Part shown: piece by piece, positions 9,625 to 18,881 of the stretch | How positions within the stretch are numbered: the first letter of the stretch is position 1 | Layout of the letters: each line of letters opens with the position of its first letter | Source: Knoellia sp. S7-12 | Lineage (GTDB): Bacteria; Actinomycetota; Actinomycetes; Actinomycetales; Dermatophilaceae | DNA length: 64,000 bases | Assembly (NCBI RefSeq): GCF_040518285.1 | Contig: NZ_CP155449.1 | Coordinates: 2,914,001 to 2,978,000 of the forward strand | Direction: 5' to 3' | The notes under the pieces: generated by a model | What the model was told of the DNA's origin: nothing | Databases searched by the model: none | Seen by the model: the letters and a program-made list of their open reading frames with translations, nothing else | Program-made: the position numbers and the translations under genes

Positions 9625-9769
9625 GATGGACTCCTTTGTCGGGGGTGCGTTGGATCCCACCGTCGCGCCTCACGGACCTGCTGTCACGGTTGCGGCCACA
9701 GACTCTGTTGAGTTCTTTGTGCTCACGCGTCTGGCAGCGGTAGGTGGGCCCGACCGGCACAATCAAGGA

Positions 9770-11437
9770 GTGGCGCGAGGACTGGGACGACAGGTGCGGA
9801 CGCAGATGCGTCGCATCTGGCCGCAGACCCTTGCCGGCCGCATGCTCGCCACGCAGCTGCTCATCGTGAGCATCGTGTTCGTCGGGGTGGGGGCCCTCTC
9901 GGTCGCCCAGCAGGGCGCCGGCGTCACCGACCGCGAGGTCCGTCGTGCGCGCCAGGTCGCCGAGCAGGTGACCCAGGAGCCCGGGGTCCGACAGGTGCTC
10001 GGGCCGCAGGGCGAGGCCTGGACGTCGCAGGCCCAGGCAGCGCTCGAGTCGGCCCGCACACTCTCGGACTCCGAGGGCGTCTACCTCGCGCGCACGAGCG
10101 ACGGCTCCGTCGTCGCGGCGGCCGCTGAGGACCCGCTGCGCCGCCTGCCCCGGACCGATGCCTTCGAGGGCAGCTCGTGGCTTGGCGGTGAGGGGGACGA
10201 CGACGACCCCGAGACCATCATGGCGATGGCGCCGGTGATCGTGCCCGGCGAGTTCGAGCCGGTCGGTGTCGTCGCCGTGACGAGGCCCTCACCCTCGGTC
10301 TGGGACGACCTCGCGACCATCACCCCGAACCTCCTGAACTATCTCGGCCTCGCCGGCCTCATCGGCGTCTTCGGCTCCCTGCTCCTCGCTCGGCGGGTCA
10401 AGCGACAGACACTGGGGCTCGAGCCCTACGAGATCGCGGGCCTCGTCGAGCAGCGGGAGGCGGTGCTGCACGGCATCAAAGAGGGACTTCTCGCCGTCGA
10501 CCTCGCCGGGCGGGTGACGCTCATCAACGATGAGGCCGCGAGCCTGCTGTCCATCCCCCAGGCGGGGGCCGGGGGGCACTCACTGTCCGAGCTGGGCGCC
10601 GACAAGCCGCTCCTCGCGCTGTTCCCGTCACGACGCCTCCGCAGTGGCCCCACGATGACGGTCGCCGACGAGCCTGAGGTGCGGTCGGTCGACCGGGTCC
10701 TGCTCGTCCGGGGACGACTCGTCACCGCCAACGTCATGCCCGTGAGCCAGCAGGGGCGGCTCGTCGGGCACGTCGCCACACTCCGCGACCGCACCGAGCT
10801 CCTCGAGCTGCAGCGCGACCTTGACGTCACCCGGGCGACGACCGACTCGCTGCGTGCTCAGGCCCACGAGTTCAGCAACCGGATGCACGTCGTCGCCGGG
10901 CTGATCGCGCTCGAGGAGTACGCCGACGTGCAGGACTACATCCGGCACATCACGGCGGACGAGGCCGAGCTGACCGCCCGGGTGGGGACTGCCGTCGCCG
11001 ACCCGGCAGTCGCAGCGATGCTCATGGCCAAGAGCCGGCAGGCCGCGGAGCGCGGGATCACGCTGGACCTGGACGACGACACCCGACTGGCCCGGCTCGA
11101 CGGTGACCTGTCGACGGACCTCAACACCATCCTCGGGAACCTTGTCGACAACGCCCTCGATGCCGTCCCAGAGCTCAGCGGCCGCGTCCGCGTGGCACTC
11201 ACGGGACCGGACGACGGCTCCGTCCGACTCGTGGTGCGCGACAACGGTCCCGGCGTCCCCACGGGAGACATGCGCACCCTCTTCGTGCGCGGTTGGTCGA
11301 CCAAGGACGCAGAGCCCGGGTCCTCACGCGGCATCGGTCTGGCGCTCGTGCGTATGGTCTGTAGCAAACGAGGAGGAGAGGTGAGCGTGAGCAACGACGA
11401 CGGTGCCGTCTTCACGGTCAGCCTCCCGACGGGCTGA
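9770..11437 (+). CDS. Citrate/dicarboxylate-type sensor histidine kinase (CitA/DcuS family)
   Basis: About 555 residues. A first membrane helix (MLATQLLIVSIVFVGVGAL, ~24-46) leads to an extracytoplasmic PDC/Cache sensor, a second helix (~183-209), a PAS domain (HGIKEGLLAVDLAGRVTLIN) and a kinase core. The phosphoacceptor is His366 in RAQAHEFSNRMHVVAG; ATP-binding motifs NLVDNALDA, DNGPGVP and RGIGLALVRM follow. The start is uncertain: GTG 9770 has a CACAAT box 6 nt before it; GTG 9794 and ATG 9806 are alternatives. Divergent from tctC and followed after 3 bases by its response regulator, so it probably senses the carboxylate taken up by TctABC. Confidence 0.9.
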   Translation: MARGLGRQVRTQMRRIWPQTLAGRMLATQLLIVSIVFVGVGALSVAQQGAGVTDREVRRARQVAEQVTQEPGVRQVLGPQGEAWTSQAQAALESARTLSDSEGVYLARTSDGSVVAAAAEDPLRRLPRTDAFEGSSWLGGEGDDDDPETIMAMAPVIVPGEFEPVGVVAVTRPSPSVWDDLATITPNLLNYLGLAGLIGVFGSLLLARRVKRQTLGLEPYEIAGLVEQREAVLHGIKEGLLAVDLAGRVTLINDEAASLLSIPQAGAGGHSLSELGADKPLLALFPSRRLRSGPTMTVADEPEVRSVDRVLLVRGRLVTANVMPVSQQGRLVGHVATLRDRTELLELQRDLDVTRATTDSLRAQAHEFSNRMHVVAGLIALEEYADVQDYIRHITADEAELTARVGTAVADPAVAAMLMAKSRQAAERGITLDLDDDTRLARLDGDLSTDLNTILGNLVDNALDAVPELSGRVRVALTGPDDGSVRLVVRDNGPGVPTGDMRTLFVRGWSTKDAEPGSSRGIGLALVRMVCSKRGGEVSVSNDDGAVFTVSLPTG

Positions 11438-11440
11438 CCC

Positions 11441-12151
11441 ATGGCGACGATCGGTCCTCCCCCCATCCGCACCGTCGTCGTCGACGACGACTTCATGGTC
11501 GCGCGGCTGCACTCCAGCACCGTCGCCCGGCTCGCCGGGTTCGAGGTCGTCGGTGTCGCGAGCACCGGCGCGCAGGCCCTCTCGGTGGTCAAGGACAAGC
11601 GGCCGGACCTCATGCTGCTCGATGTCTACCTGCCCGATCTCACCGGGCTCGAGGTGCTGCGTCGGCTGCGGGGACTGGGCATCGATTGCGACGTCATCGT
11701 CATCAGCGCCGCCCGCGACCTCGACTCGCTCCGCCAGGCGATGCAGTCGGGGGTCTACCAGTACCTCGTCAAGCCGTTCGAGCTCGAGGAGCTGCGACGA
11801 CGGCTCGAAGAATACGCCGTGCACCGCGCCCGGATTCTCGGGCAGGATCCCGACATCGCGGTCGAGCAGGAGGAGGCAGACCGCCTTTTTCGAGCCGGGC
11901 CAGCCGGCCGGACCCGGAACTCGCTCCCCAAGGGCATCAGCGCCGAGACGGTCCAGCTCGTGAGCCGTGCCCTCGCGGGCGCCGGGGACGAGGGCCTGTC
12001 CGCGACCGAGTGCGGAGAGGTGGTGGGCATCGCGCGGAGCAGCGCTCGCCGCTACCTGGAGTACCTCGTCGACTCAGGTGCAGCCGCCGTCCGTCACCGC
12101 TACGGGTCGGCCGGTCGTCCCGAGCGCCGGTATCAGAGCGCTGCCCAGTAG
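11441..12151 (+). CDS. CitB/DcuR-type response regulator
   Basis: A 236-residue regulator. The receiver domain has the acidic pair DDD (15-17), phospho-acceptor Asp61 (MLLDVYLPD), Ser89 and Lys111 (YLVKPFE). The C-terminal domain carries the winged-helix segment SATECGEVVGIARSSARRYLEYLVDSGAA seen in CitB/DcuR regulators. It should activate the divergent tct operon when phosphorylated by the kinase encoded directly upstream. Its last 19 bases overlap the 3' end of the convergent aldehyde dehydrogenase gene. Confidence 0.92.
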   Translation: MATIGPPPIRTVVVDDDFMVARLHSSTVARLAGFEVVGVASTGAQALSVVKDKRPDLMLLDVYLPDLTGLEVLRRLRGLGIDCDVIVISAARDLDSLRQAMQSGVYQYLVKPFELEELRRRLEEYAVHRARILGQDPDIAVEQEEADRLFRAGPAGRTRNSLPKGISAETVQLVSRALAGAGDEGLSATECGEVVGIARSSARRYLEYLVDSGAAAVRHRYGSAGRPERRYQSAAQ

Positions 12152-13530
12152 GTCCGCTGGTTCATGAAGGCGTACATGCCTTCGGCCGAGAGCTCACGGC
12201 CGTAGCCCGACTGCTTCGTCCCGCCGAAGGGCACGCGGACGTCGGACGCGACGATCGAGTTGATGAAGACCGCGCCGGTCGTGACGCGCCCAGCGAGCGC
12301 GACAGCCCGCTCGGTCGACGCGCTCCAGACCGAAAGACCCAGCCCGTATGCCGTCGCACCGGCCAGTCGTGCCGCGTCGCCGTCGTCGTGCGCGACGACG
12401 ACGGCGGCCACGGGACCGAATGTCTCCTCGTCGAAGGCGGGGACACCCGGTCCGTCGACGATGAGGACTGTCGGCTCGAAGAACCACCCGTCACCGTCGA
12501 TCGCCGAGCCACCGGCGACGAGCCGTGCCCCTGCCGTCACCGATTCGTCCACCTGTCGCTGGATTCCCGTCCGAAGGTCGTCCCGCGCCATCGGCCCGAC
12601 GTCGACCGACTCGTCCGTCGGGTCGCCCACCTGCAGCGCCGAGACCCCGAGGAGGAACCGTTCGAGGAAGCTGTCGGCGACGTCGGCGGCCACGACGAAC
12701 CGCTTCGCACACACGCAGGACTGACCAGCGTTGTGGAACCGGGCACGCACGGCGGCGTCGGCCGCCGCGTCCACGTCGGCGTCGGAGAGCACGACGAAGG
12801 CGTCGGAGCCGCCAAGCTCGAGGACGGAGGGCTTCACCGCACGACCGGCCGCGGCCCCGACCGCTGCACCGGCACGGTTGCTGCCGGTCAGGGTCACGCC
12901 GGCCACCCGCGGGTCGGCGATCAACCGCTCGCTCACCTCGGCGACTCGGGCCTCGTCGACGACGAGCGCCCGCAGGACCCCTTGCGGCGCTCCGGCGTCA
13001 CGCAGCAGGGCCTCGATGGCGAGCGCCGATCCGGTGACGTTCGGCGAGTGCTTGAGGAGGACGGTGTTGCCGGCACCCACGGCGGGGAGCACGAAGCGCA
13101 TGACCTGCCACAGCGGGAAGTTCCACGGCATGACCGCGAGGACGGGCCCGATCGGCTCGCGCGTCACCCACGCGTTGGCCGTGTCCCCCACGTCGACCTG
13201 CTGGGGTGCGAGCAGCCGCTCGAGGTTCTCGGCGTACCAGCGAGCCGTGGTCGCGGACTTGTCCACTTCGCCGCAGGCCTCGCGCAGCGGCTTGCCCATC
13301 TCGGCGGTGATGAGGGCCGCCAGCGAGTCGCGCTGCGCCTCGAGGGCATCGGCGACCCCGAGCAGCAGGGTGGAGTGGTCCGCGACCGGGACCGAGGCCC
13401 ACGTCCGGGACGCCGCGGTCACCTCGGCGACCGCCGCGTCGACCGCGGCGTCGTCCATGACCGGGTAGGACCCCAGGGGCTTTCCGGTGGCCGGGTTCAC
13501 GGTCTCGATGACGGTCTCGCCGGTGCTCAC
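12133..13530 (-). CDS. NAD(P)-dependent aldehyde dehydrogenase (succinate-semialdehyde type)
   Basis: A 465-residue ALDH. Visible motifs: NPATGKPLGSYP near the N-terminus, PWNFPLWQVMRFVLPAVGAGN, GSNRAGAAVGAAAGRAVKPSVLELGGSDAFVV with the catalytic Glu, FHNAGQSCVCAKRF with the catalytic Cys, and EETFGPVAAV. The overall pattern is closest to succinate-semialdehyde dehydrogenases, but substrate assignment within ALDHs is unreliable. The GTG start overlaps the cupin stop (GTGA). Last gene of the five-gene catabolic operon, probably oxidising its aldehyde product. Confidence 0.88.
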   Translation of the reverse strand: MSTGETVIETVNPATGKPLGSYPVMDDAAVDAAVAEVTAASRTWASVPVADHSTLLLGVADALEAQRDSLAALITAEMGKPLREACGEVDKSATTARWYAENLERLLAPQQVDVGDTANAWVTREPIGPVLAVMPWNFPLWQVMRFVLPAVGAGNTVLLKHSPNVTGSALAIEALLRDAGAPQGVLRALVVDEARVAEVSERLIADPRVAGVTLTGSNRAGAAVGAAAGRAVKPSVLELGGSDAFVVLSDADVDAAADAAVRARFHNAGQSCVCAKRFVVAADVADSFLERFLLGVSALQVGDPTDESVDVGPMARDDLRTGIQRQVDESVTAGARLVAGGSAIDGDGWFFEPTVLIVDGPGVPAFDEETFGPVAAVVVAHDDGDAARLAGATAYGLGLSVWSASTERAVALAGRVTTGAVFINSIVASDVRVPFGGTKQSGYGRELSAEGMYAFMNQRTYWAAL

Positions 13531-13963
13531 GGGGTGCTCAGCCCGCCCCGGTCGGCTTCGGAGAGGTGCTCGAACGTCTCCCCTGTCGCGGTGATGGTCC
13601 GCGTCACGTCGCGGCCGCCGTAGACCCAGTAGATCCGCATGACGCCGGTGCCGCGGTTGTAGAACCGGTGTGGCACACCGGCGGGCACCCAGGTCGCCTC
13701 ACCGGCGACGAGCTCGAACTCCTGCCCGTCGATCTCGGCGACGGCGTCACCCTCGAGGATGAGCACGGACTCCTCGACGTTGTGGCTGTGCAGCGGCAGG
13801 CCCGTCCCCTCCTGAAACTGCGTCTGCCCAGTCGTCACATGGTTGGTCTCGCAGTTCCACCTGCCGACATAGGGGATGGTGCGGACGCCGTTGCCACGGT
13901 CGAACGGCTCGACCTCGTCGGGCCGGATGAGCAGGTTCGGACCGTCTGGTGCGGTGCGGTCGG

Positions 13964-13967
<4 letters not shown>
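13527..13967 (-). CDS. Cupin domain protein
   Basis: A 146-residue single-domain cupin. Motif 1 is G-LPLHSHNVEESVLILEG and motif 2 is PAGVPHRFYNRG, giving the metal-binding His/Glu set (HSH...E and H). It could be an isomerase, dioxygenase or decarboxylase; cupins cannot be assigned by sequence alone. Its ATG overlaps the stop of the isocitrate-type dehydrogenase (ATGA) and its stop overlaps the ALDH start, so it is a stoichiometric member of the pathway. A GGAG ribosome site precedes the ATG. Confidence 0.85.
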
Positions 13968-15027
<1,060 letters not shown>

Positions 15028-15031
<4 letters not shown>

Positions 15032-15360
15032 GCCGGTATCTCCTGGGCCTTGTCGGTCTCGCGGTGGGCGATGACCAGCTCGGTGATGGTGTTGACCTGG
15101 CTGCCCGGGACGACCGTGCGCGCCACCGCCTCGCGCCACCGCGCGAAGTGCGGCGCCGCACGGTGTGCCTCGAGGGCCGCCTCGTCCCGGTAGATCTCGT
15201 AGAAGACGAAGTGGTGCGGGTCGGTCTGCGACTGGCAGACGTCGAACCGGAGGCAGCCCGGTTCGTCCCCGAACGTCGAGGCGGCGTTGCTCGTGATGGC
15301 CTCGAGGAACTCCTCTCGGCGGTCCGGGACGACGTCCAGCCTGACGATGAGCGAGATCAT
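15028..15360 (-). CDS. Antibiotic biosynthesis monooxygenase (ABM) fold protein
   Basis: A 110-residue alpha/beta-barrel protein of the YgiN type: ISLIVRLDVVPDRREEFLEAI, EPGCLRFDVCQSQTDPHHFVFYEIYRDEAALEAHRAAPHFARW. Such proteins are cofactorless quinol monooxygenases or dimeric isomerase-like proteins; several (such as LsrG) act in catabolic operons on small hydroxy-ketones. Its frame is linked to both neighbours by ATGA overlaps, so it belongs to the pathway rather than to antibiotic synthesis. Confidence 0.85.
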
Positions 15361-16436
15361 GCGGTCTCCTTCGGTGCCTTGGGTGCGGTGGTCTCGGGGA
15401 GGGCGACGCCCGTCGCGTCGGCGAGCGTCGCGAGCTCGGCCCAGGTCTGGTCGGAGATGTGTATGCCGTCCGCTTCCGCCCGTCGCCGGTTGCGGTCCTC
15501 GAGTTCGCCCGGGGTGAGCACGCCGTCGGACCACGCGGCCGGCTCGCTGGCCCGGACCTGCTCGGCCAGCGCCGTCACTCGCGCGTCGTAGTCCTCGCGG
15601 TCGACGAAGGCGTCGACGTCGAGGGTGATGAGCAGGTGACCGGCACCGCTGGCCCCCTCCGGGCGGTAGGGCCCGACGACATCGGCGCCGAACGCGCTGC
15701 CGGTCAGCACGCCGGCGAGGACGTCGAACATGAACGCCATGACGTAGCCCTTGGCGCCGCCGACGGGGAGGATGAGCCCTTCGATCGCCTCGCGTGGGTC
15801 GGTCGTCGGCGTCCCGTCGGCTGCCGCACCCCACCCCTGCGGGATGCTCGTCCCGCGGTCGGCTGCGACATAGACCTTGCCGCGGGCCACCGCGGTGTTG
15901 GCCATGTCCATGACGAGGACGTCGCCGTCGGGTCCCGGGGCGGCGATCGACCACGGGTTGGTGCCGATGAGCTTGGTGCGACCGCCCCAGGGCGCCATCG
16001 CCGGTGAGGCGTTGGTCGCGAGCAGGGCGATGCAGCCGCGCTCCGCGGCATACCTCGTGAAGTAGGCGGCGGTGCCGAAGTGACCCGAGCCGCGCACGGC
16101 GACAGCGCTGATGCCGTGCACCCGCGCCCGCTCGACGCCGAGCTCGACGGCGCGCTGGGTGACGACCTGCCCGACGCCATCGTGCCCGTCGAGGACGACG
16201 ACGCTGCCAGAGTCGCGCACCGTCTCGACCTCGGTGACGGCCCGCATCGCACCGCTGCGGACGCGGGCGAGATACCAGGGCAGCCGGATCGCGCCGTGCG
16301 ACGGGTGACCCCACAGCTCGGCGACGAGGAGGGTGTCCGCCAGGAGGTCGGCGTCGCCGCTCGGCACACCGTGGGCCCGGGCCACGTCGCCCATGAAGGT
16401 GGCGAGGGACTGCGCCTCGAGGATGCATCCGGTCAT
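15357..16436 (-). CDS. Ldh2/malate-type NAD(P)-dependent oxidoreductase
   Basis: A 359-residue member of the malate/L-lactate/ureidoglycolate dehydrogenase family, which has its own fold distinct from classical MDH. Motifs include HPSHGAIRLPWYL with catalytic-region His, AVRGSGHFGTAAYF, ATNASPAMAPWGG, GTNPWSIAAPG and LPVGGAKGYVMAFMFD. It oxidises a 2-hydroxy acid to a 2-keto acid or the reverse. First gene of the catabolic operon; its ATG lies 16 bases from a palindromic operator shared with the divergent GntR gene. Confidence 0.87.
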   Translation of the reverse strand: MTGCILEAQSLATFMGDVARAHGVPSGDADLLADTLLVAELWGHPSHGAIRLPWYLARVRSGAMRAVTEVETVRDSGSVVVLDGHDGVGQVVTQRAVELGVERARVHGISAVAVRGSGHFGTAAYFTRYAAERGCIALLATNASPAMAPWGGRTKLIGTNPWSIAAPGPDGDVLVMDMANTAVARGKVYVAADRGTSIPQGWGAAADGTPTTDPREAIEGLILPVGGAKGYVMAFMFDVLAGVLTGSAFGADVVGPYRPEGASGAGHLLITLDVDAFVDREDYDARVTALAEQVRASEPAAWSDGVLTPGELEDRNRRRAEADGIHISDQTWAELATLADATGVALPETTAPKAPKETA

Positions 16437-16452
16437 GACTCCATATTCCCAC

Positions 16453-16484
16453 ACTTGTGCACAAGTAGACAAGTAGACAAGTAG
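16453..16484. promoter_or_regulatory. Candidate GntR operator: palindrome plus three direct repeats
   Basis: A perfect 14-bp palindrome, ACTTGTGCACAAGT (16453-16466), is followed by three contiguous copies of ACAAGTAG (16461-16484), the first sharing the palindrome's right half. It lies in the 72-base gap between the divergent catabolic operon and the GntR/FCD gene. Palindromes of the TTGT-nn-ACAA kind are typical for FCD-class GntR repressors. Binding by this regulator is an inference. Confidence 0.65.
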
Positions 16485-16508
16485 GCTCCGTGGCGGAAGG
16501 ATGCCCCC

Positions 16509-17168
16509 ATGTCCACCAGCGCTCGACGCCGCAGCGGCGCACAGTTCGTCTACGAGGAGCTGCTCGCCCAGATCCAGGACATGCGGCTCGAGCCCGGCCG
16601 TCGCCTCAACGAGACCGAGCTCGCGGGCGCCCTGGGCGTGAGCCGCACTCCCCTGCGCGAGGCCCTGCGGCTGCTGCTCGCCGAGGACCTCCTCGAGCAG
16701 CTCCCGACCGGCGGCATGGTCGTCCGTCGCCTCTCGACGCGCGACGCGGCAGAGCTGTATGCCGTCCGCGCCCGTCTCGAGGCTCTCGTCGCCGCCGCGG
16801 CGGCCGAGCGGGCTGGCTCCGCCGACGTGGACCGGCTCACCACCCTGCTGCGCCGCAATGAGGCCCTCGCCGGTCTCGCCGAGGGCGCCATGGAGTCGGG
16901 CCACGCCATCCACCTCGAGATCGAGCGGATCGCCGACCACGCCTGGGCTTCACGGGTGCTCGCGCAGATCGAGGGGCAGCTCGCGCGCTACCGCCGCTTC
17001 AGCAACGCCTCGCCCGACCGTCGCGCGGCAGCGCTCGCCGAGCACCGCGGCATCGTCGAGTCGATCGCTGCGGCCGATCCGGCAAGCGCCGGCACACGGG
17101 CTGAGGAGCACGTGCTCGCGGCGCGCGAGGCGACGATGGCCCAGCTCGAGGTCAGCCTCGGTCAGTGA
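16509..17168 (+). CDS. GntR-family transcriptional regulator (FadR/FCD subfamily)
   Basis: A 219-residue regulator. The winged helix-turn-helix is at ~13-75 (FVYEELLAQIQDMRLEPGRRLNETELAGALGVSRTPLREALRLL). The C-terminal FCD ligand domain follows, with metal/ligand positions in HAIHLEIERIAD and AEHRGIVESIAA. FCD regulators usually repress a nearby catabolic operon and release on binding an acid metabolite. The divergent operon and the palindrome between them fit this model. Its last 7 bases overlap the convergent solute-binding gene. Confidence 0.92.
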   Translation: MSTSARRRSGAQFVYEELLAQIQDMRLEPGRRLNETELAGALGVSRTPLREALRLLLAEDLLEQLPTGGMVVRRLSTRDAAELYAVRARLEALVAAAAAERAGSADVDRLTTLLRRNEALAGLAEGAMESGHAIHLEIERIADHAWASRVLAQIEGQLARYRRFSNASPDRRAAALAEHRGIVESIAAADPASAGTRAEEHVLAAREATMAQLEVSLGQ

Positions 17169-17875
17169 GCCCCGGGCGAGGCCGCGAGCGCGGGGTCGTG
17201 GCCGTGTCGCGCGAGAGCCTCCGCGACCCAACCGGTCTCAATGAGCTCGTCGACGACCGAGCTCACCCAGCTGATCGTCGCGTCGTCATGACGGCGCGAC
17301 ACCGCAACCGCTTGCGGGATCTGCATGAAGGCCCCGTCGAGCACGCGCAGGCCCGGGTTGGCCACCACGTAGGCCTCGATCGGTTGCGCCACACCGGCCG
17401 CGACCTCGAGGCCCTCCTCGGCGAAGACGGCCACGCCGTCCGAACCCCTCACCAGCTCGGCCGAGTCGAGCGACCGCGTGAGGTGAAGGTCGTAGGCCGA
17501 CCCGAGCTTCACACCGATGCGTATGCCGGCCCGGTCCACGTCCGCGGCCGAGCGAAGGGGCGAACCTTCGCGGACGGCATACGCGCCCTGGATGAGGACG
17601 TAGGGCGCCGTGAACGCGAGCTCCTCCGCCCGCACCGGGTCCACGGCCAGGAAGCAGACGTCCGCGGCCCCGTCACGAACCGCGTCGACCGACTTGCGGG
17701 CCGCGTCCCAGAGGACGAGCTCGACCGGCACGCCCAGCCGTCGGCCGAGCTCGTGGGCGATGTCGATGGTGATGCCCGCGGGGGCGTCGGAGGATCCGTT
17801 GGTCAGCACCGCGTTGCCGAGGTTGATCGAGGCGCGCAGCACCCCGGTCGGGGCAAGGTCGTCAGGGCTCGTCAC
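17162..17875 (-). CDS. Solute-binding protein family 3 domain protein lacking a signal peptide
   Basis: A 237-residue periplasmic-binding-protein-like protein (SBP_bac_3): GVLRASINLGNAVLTN, GITIDIAHELGRRLGVPVELVLWDAARKSVDAVRDGAADVCFLAVDPVRAEELAFTAPYVLIQGAYAV. The frame opens directly with the mature domain at GTG 17875; an in-frame stop lies just upstream, so no signal peptide can be recovered. There is no ABC permease or ATPase beside it. It may be a cytoplasmic ligand-binding or enzyme-like protein (cyclohexadienyl dehydratases share the fold), or a decayed transporter part. Its 3' end overlaps gntR by 7 bases. Confidence 0.75.
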   Translation of the reverse strand: MTSPDDLAPTGVLRASINLGNAVLTNGSSDAPAGITIDIAHELGRRLGVPVELVLWDAARKSVDAVRDGAADVCFLAVDPVRAEELAFTAPYVLIQGAYAVREGSPLRSAADVDRAGIRIGVKLGSAYDLHLTRSLDSAELVRGSDGVAVFAEEGLEVAAGVAQPIEAYVVANPGLRVLDGAFMQIPQAVAVSRRHDDATISWVSSVVDELIETGWVAEALARHGHDPALAASPGAH

Positions 17876-17980
17876 GCCACGATGCTCTCATCCGTGGCGT
17901 CCCAGGTGTACCCAACGTGGTGGCCGGGTACATCTCGGCGAGGGTCGTCCGCCCATCCTGCCGCCCGCTCACACCCATTC

Positions 17981-18511
17981 TCAGGGCTCACTCCGCACCA
18001 ATCGCTGCTGCGTGTAGTCGTCCTTGATCAGTTCGGGCTGACGGGATGCCCAGAACCGCACCATGTTGAGGCCCTTTGCCCATTCGCGTGACGATTCTTC
18101 GATCTGGGCGACGACACCGCCGCTCGAGTTGATCATCTGGACCCGAGCACCTCGGTTGGCGCGGTTGATGGTCGCCGCCGGCAGCGCCCGGAGTTCACGA
18201 AGGTCGCTCACTGCCACGCTCGTCCTGCCGGGCCGTCGCTCGATCCGATCCGGGCCGAGGACCAGTCGGAACGTCAGAAGCGCGTAGGCCGCGAGAGGAA
18301 GGATCACGACGAAGAAGATCGTGAGGACCCATCCCGCAGCGGCGGCAAGCCACGGGACGTCCTGCCCCGCACCCTGGGTCACCAGCCCGTAGAGTCCGAA
18401 AAGGAGGCCGACCCACAGGACGGCCATCACGGGGACACTCACCAGCCGAGCCCAGGCAGGTGCACGCATGACGACAGGGTCGGGGAGTTCTCCCCATTGA
18501 GAGCTGGCCAT
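17981..18511 (-). CDS. Two-helix membrane protein with PH-like C-terminal domain
   Basis: A 176-residue protein of unknown function. Two hydrophobic segments (LVSVPVMAVLWVGLLFGLYGLV and WVLTIFFVVILPLAAYALLTFRLVL) precede a ~90-residue soluble domain (PDRIERRPGRTSVAVSDLRELRALPAATINRANRG...) whose beta-rich pattern resembles bacterial PH domains; this is an inference from pattern only. The ATG at 18511 gives the natural N-terminus. It is divergent from, and only 76 bases away from, the EspC-like gene, and may belong to the type VII-related locus. Confidence 0.6.
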   Translation of the reverse strand: MASSQWGELPDPVVMRAPAWARLVSVPVMAVLWVGLLFGLYGLVTQGAGQDVPWLAAAAGWVLTIFFVVILPLAAYALLTFRLVLGPDRIERRPGRTSVAVSDLRELRALPAATINRANRGARVQMINSSGGVVAQIEESSREWAKGLNMVRFWASRQPELIKDDYTQQRLVRSEP

Positions 18512-18587
18512 GCCCTCAGTATCGTCACCGCGGGGGCTTGCAGCAGCGGTGCCCTGCATCGAGCGCAAGGAACGAAAGGTCCACACG

Positions 18588-18881
18588 ATGACGTACGACG
18601 TGACGCCGGCCGACATCCGACGACATGCGACCGCGGTCTCGACCGTCGCGACGACGTTGGGCCAAATGAAGGAAGCGAGTTCCGTCAGCGGCGACAGCTA
18701 CGGGCTGCTGCTTTCGTGGCTCCCCGGGTGGATCAACGGAACCGGTGACGACGTCAAGGGAACTCTCGACCAGGTGGCGACCAACGCTGCAGAGGCCGTC
18801 AACGGCCTGCGCGTGATGGCTGACCAGTACGAGACCGACGACCAGAATGCCGTGTTTGAACTGAGGACGAGCTACCCATGA
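18588..18881 (+). CDS. EspC/WXG100-like type VII secretion-associated protein
   Basis: A 97-residue helical hairpin protein. The pattern MTYDVTPADIRRHATAVSTVATTL ... SYGLLLSWLPGWINGTGDDVKGTL ... ADQYETDDQNAVFELR matches the EspC (DUF2580) branch of ESX-associated proteins, including the YGLL turn and the C-terminal Y-x3-D secretion-type motif (YETDD). Such proteins are co-secreted with a partner by type VII systems. It overlaps the next gene by ATGA, as expected for a secreted pair. A GAAAGG ribosome site precedes the ATG. Confidence 0.72.
   Translation: MTYDVTPADIRRHATAVSTVATTLGQMKEASSVSGDSYGLLLSWLPGWINGTGDDVKGTLDQVATNAAEAVNGLRVMADQYETDDQNAVFELRTSYP

Noticed and set aside
8604..9766. An extended upstream frame continuous with tctB
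   Set aside because: The first ~390 codons are an Arg-rich shadow of tctC in another frame. The ATG at 8602, overlapping the tctC stop, is the real tctB start.
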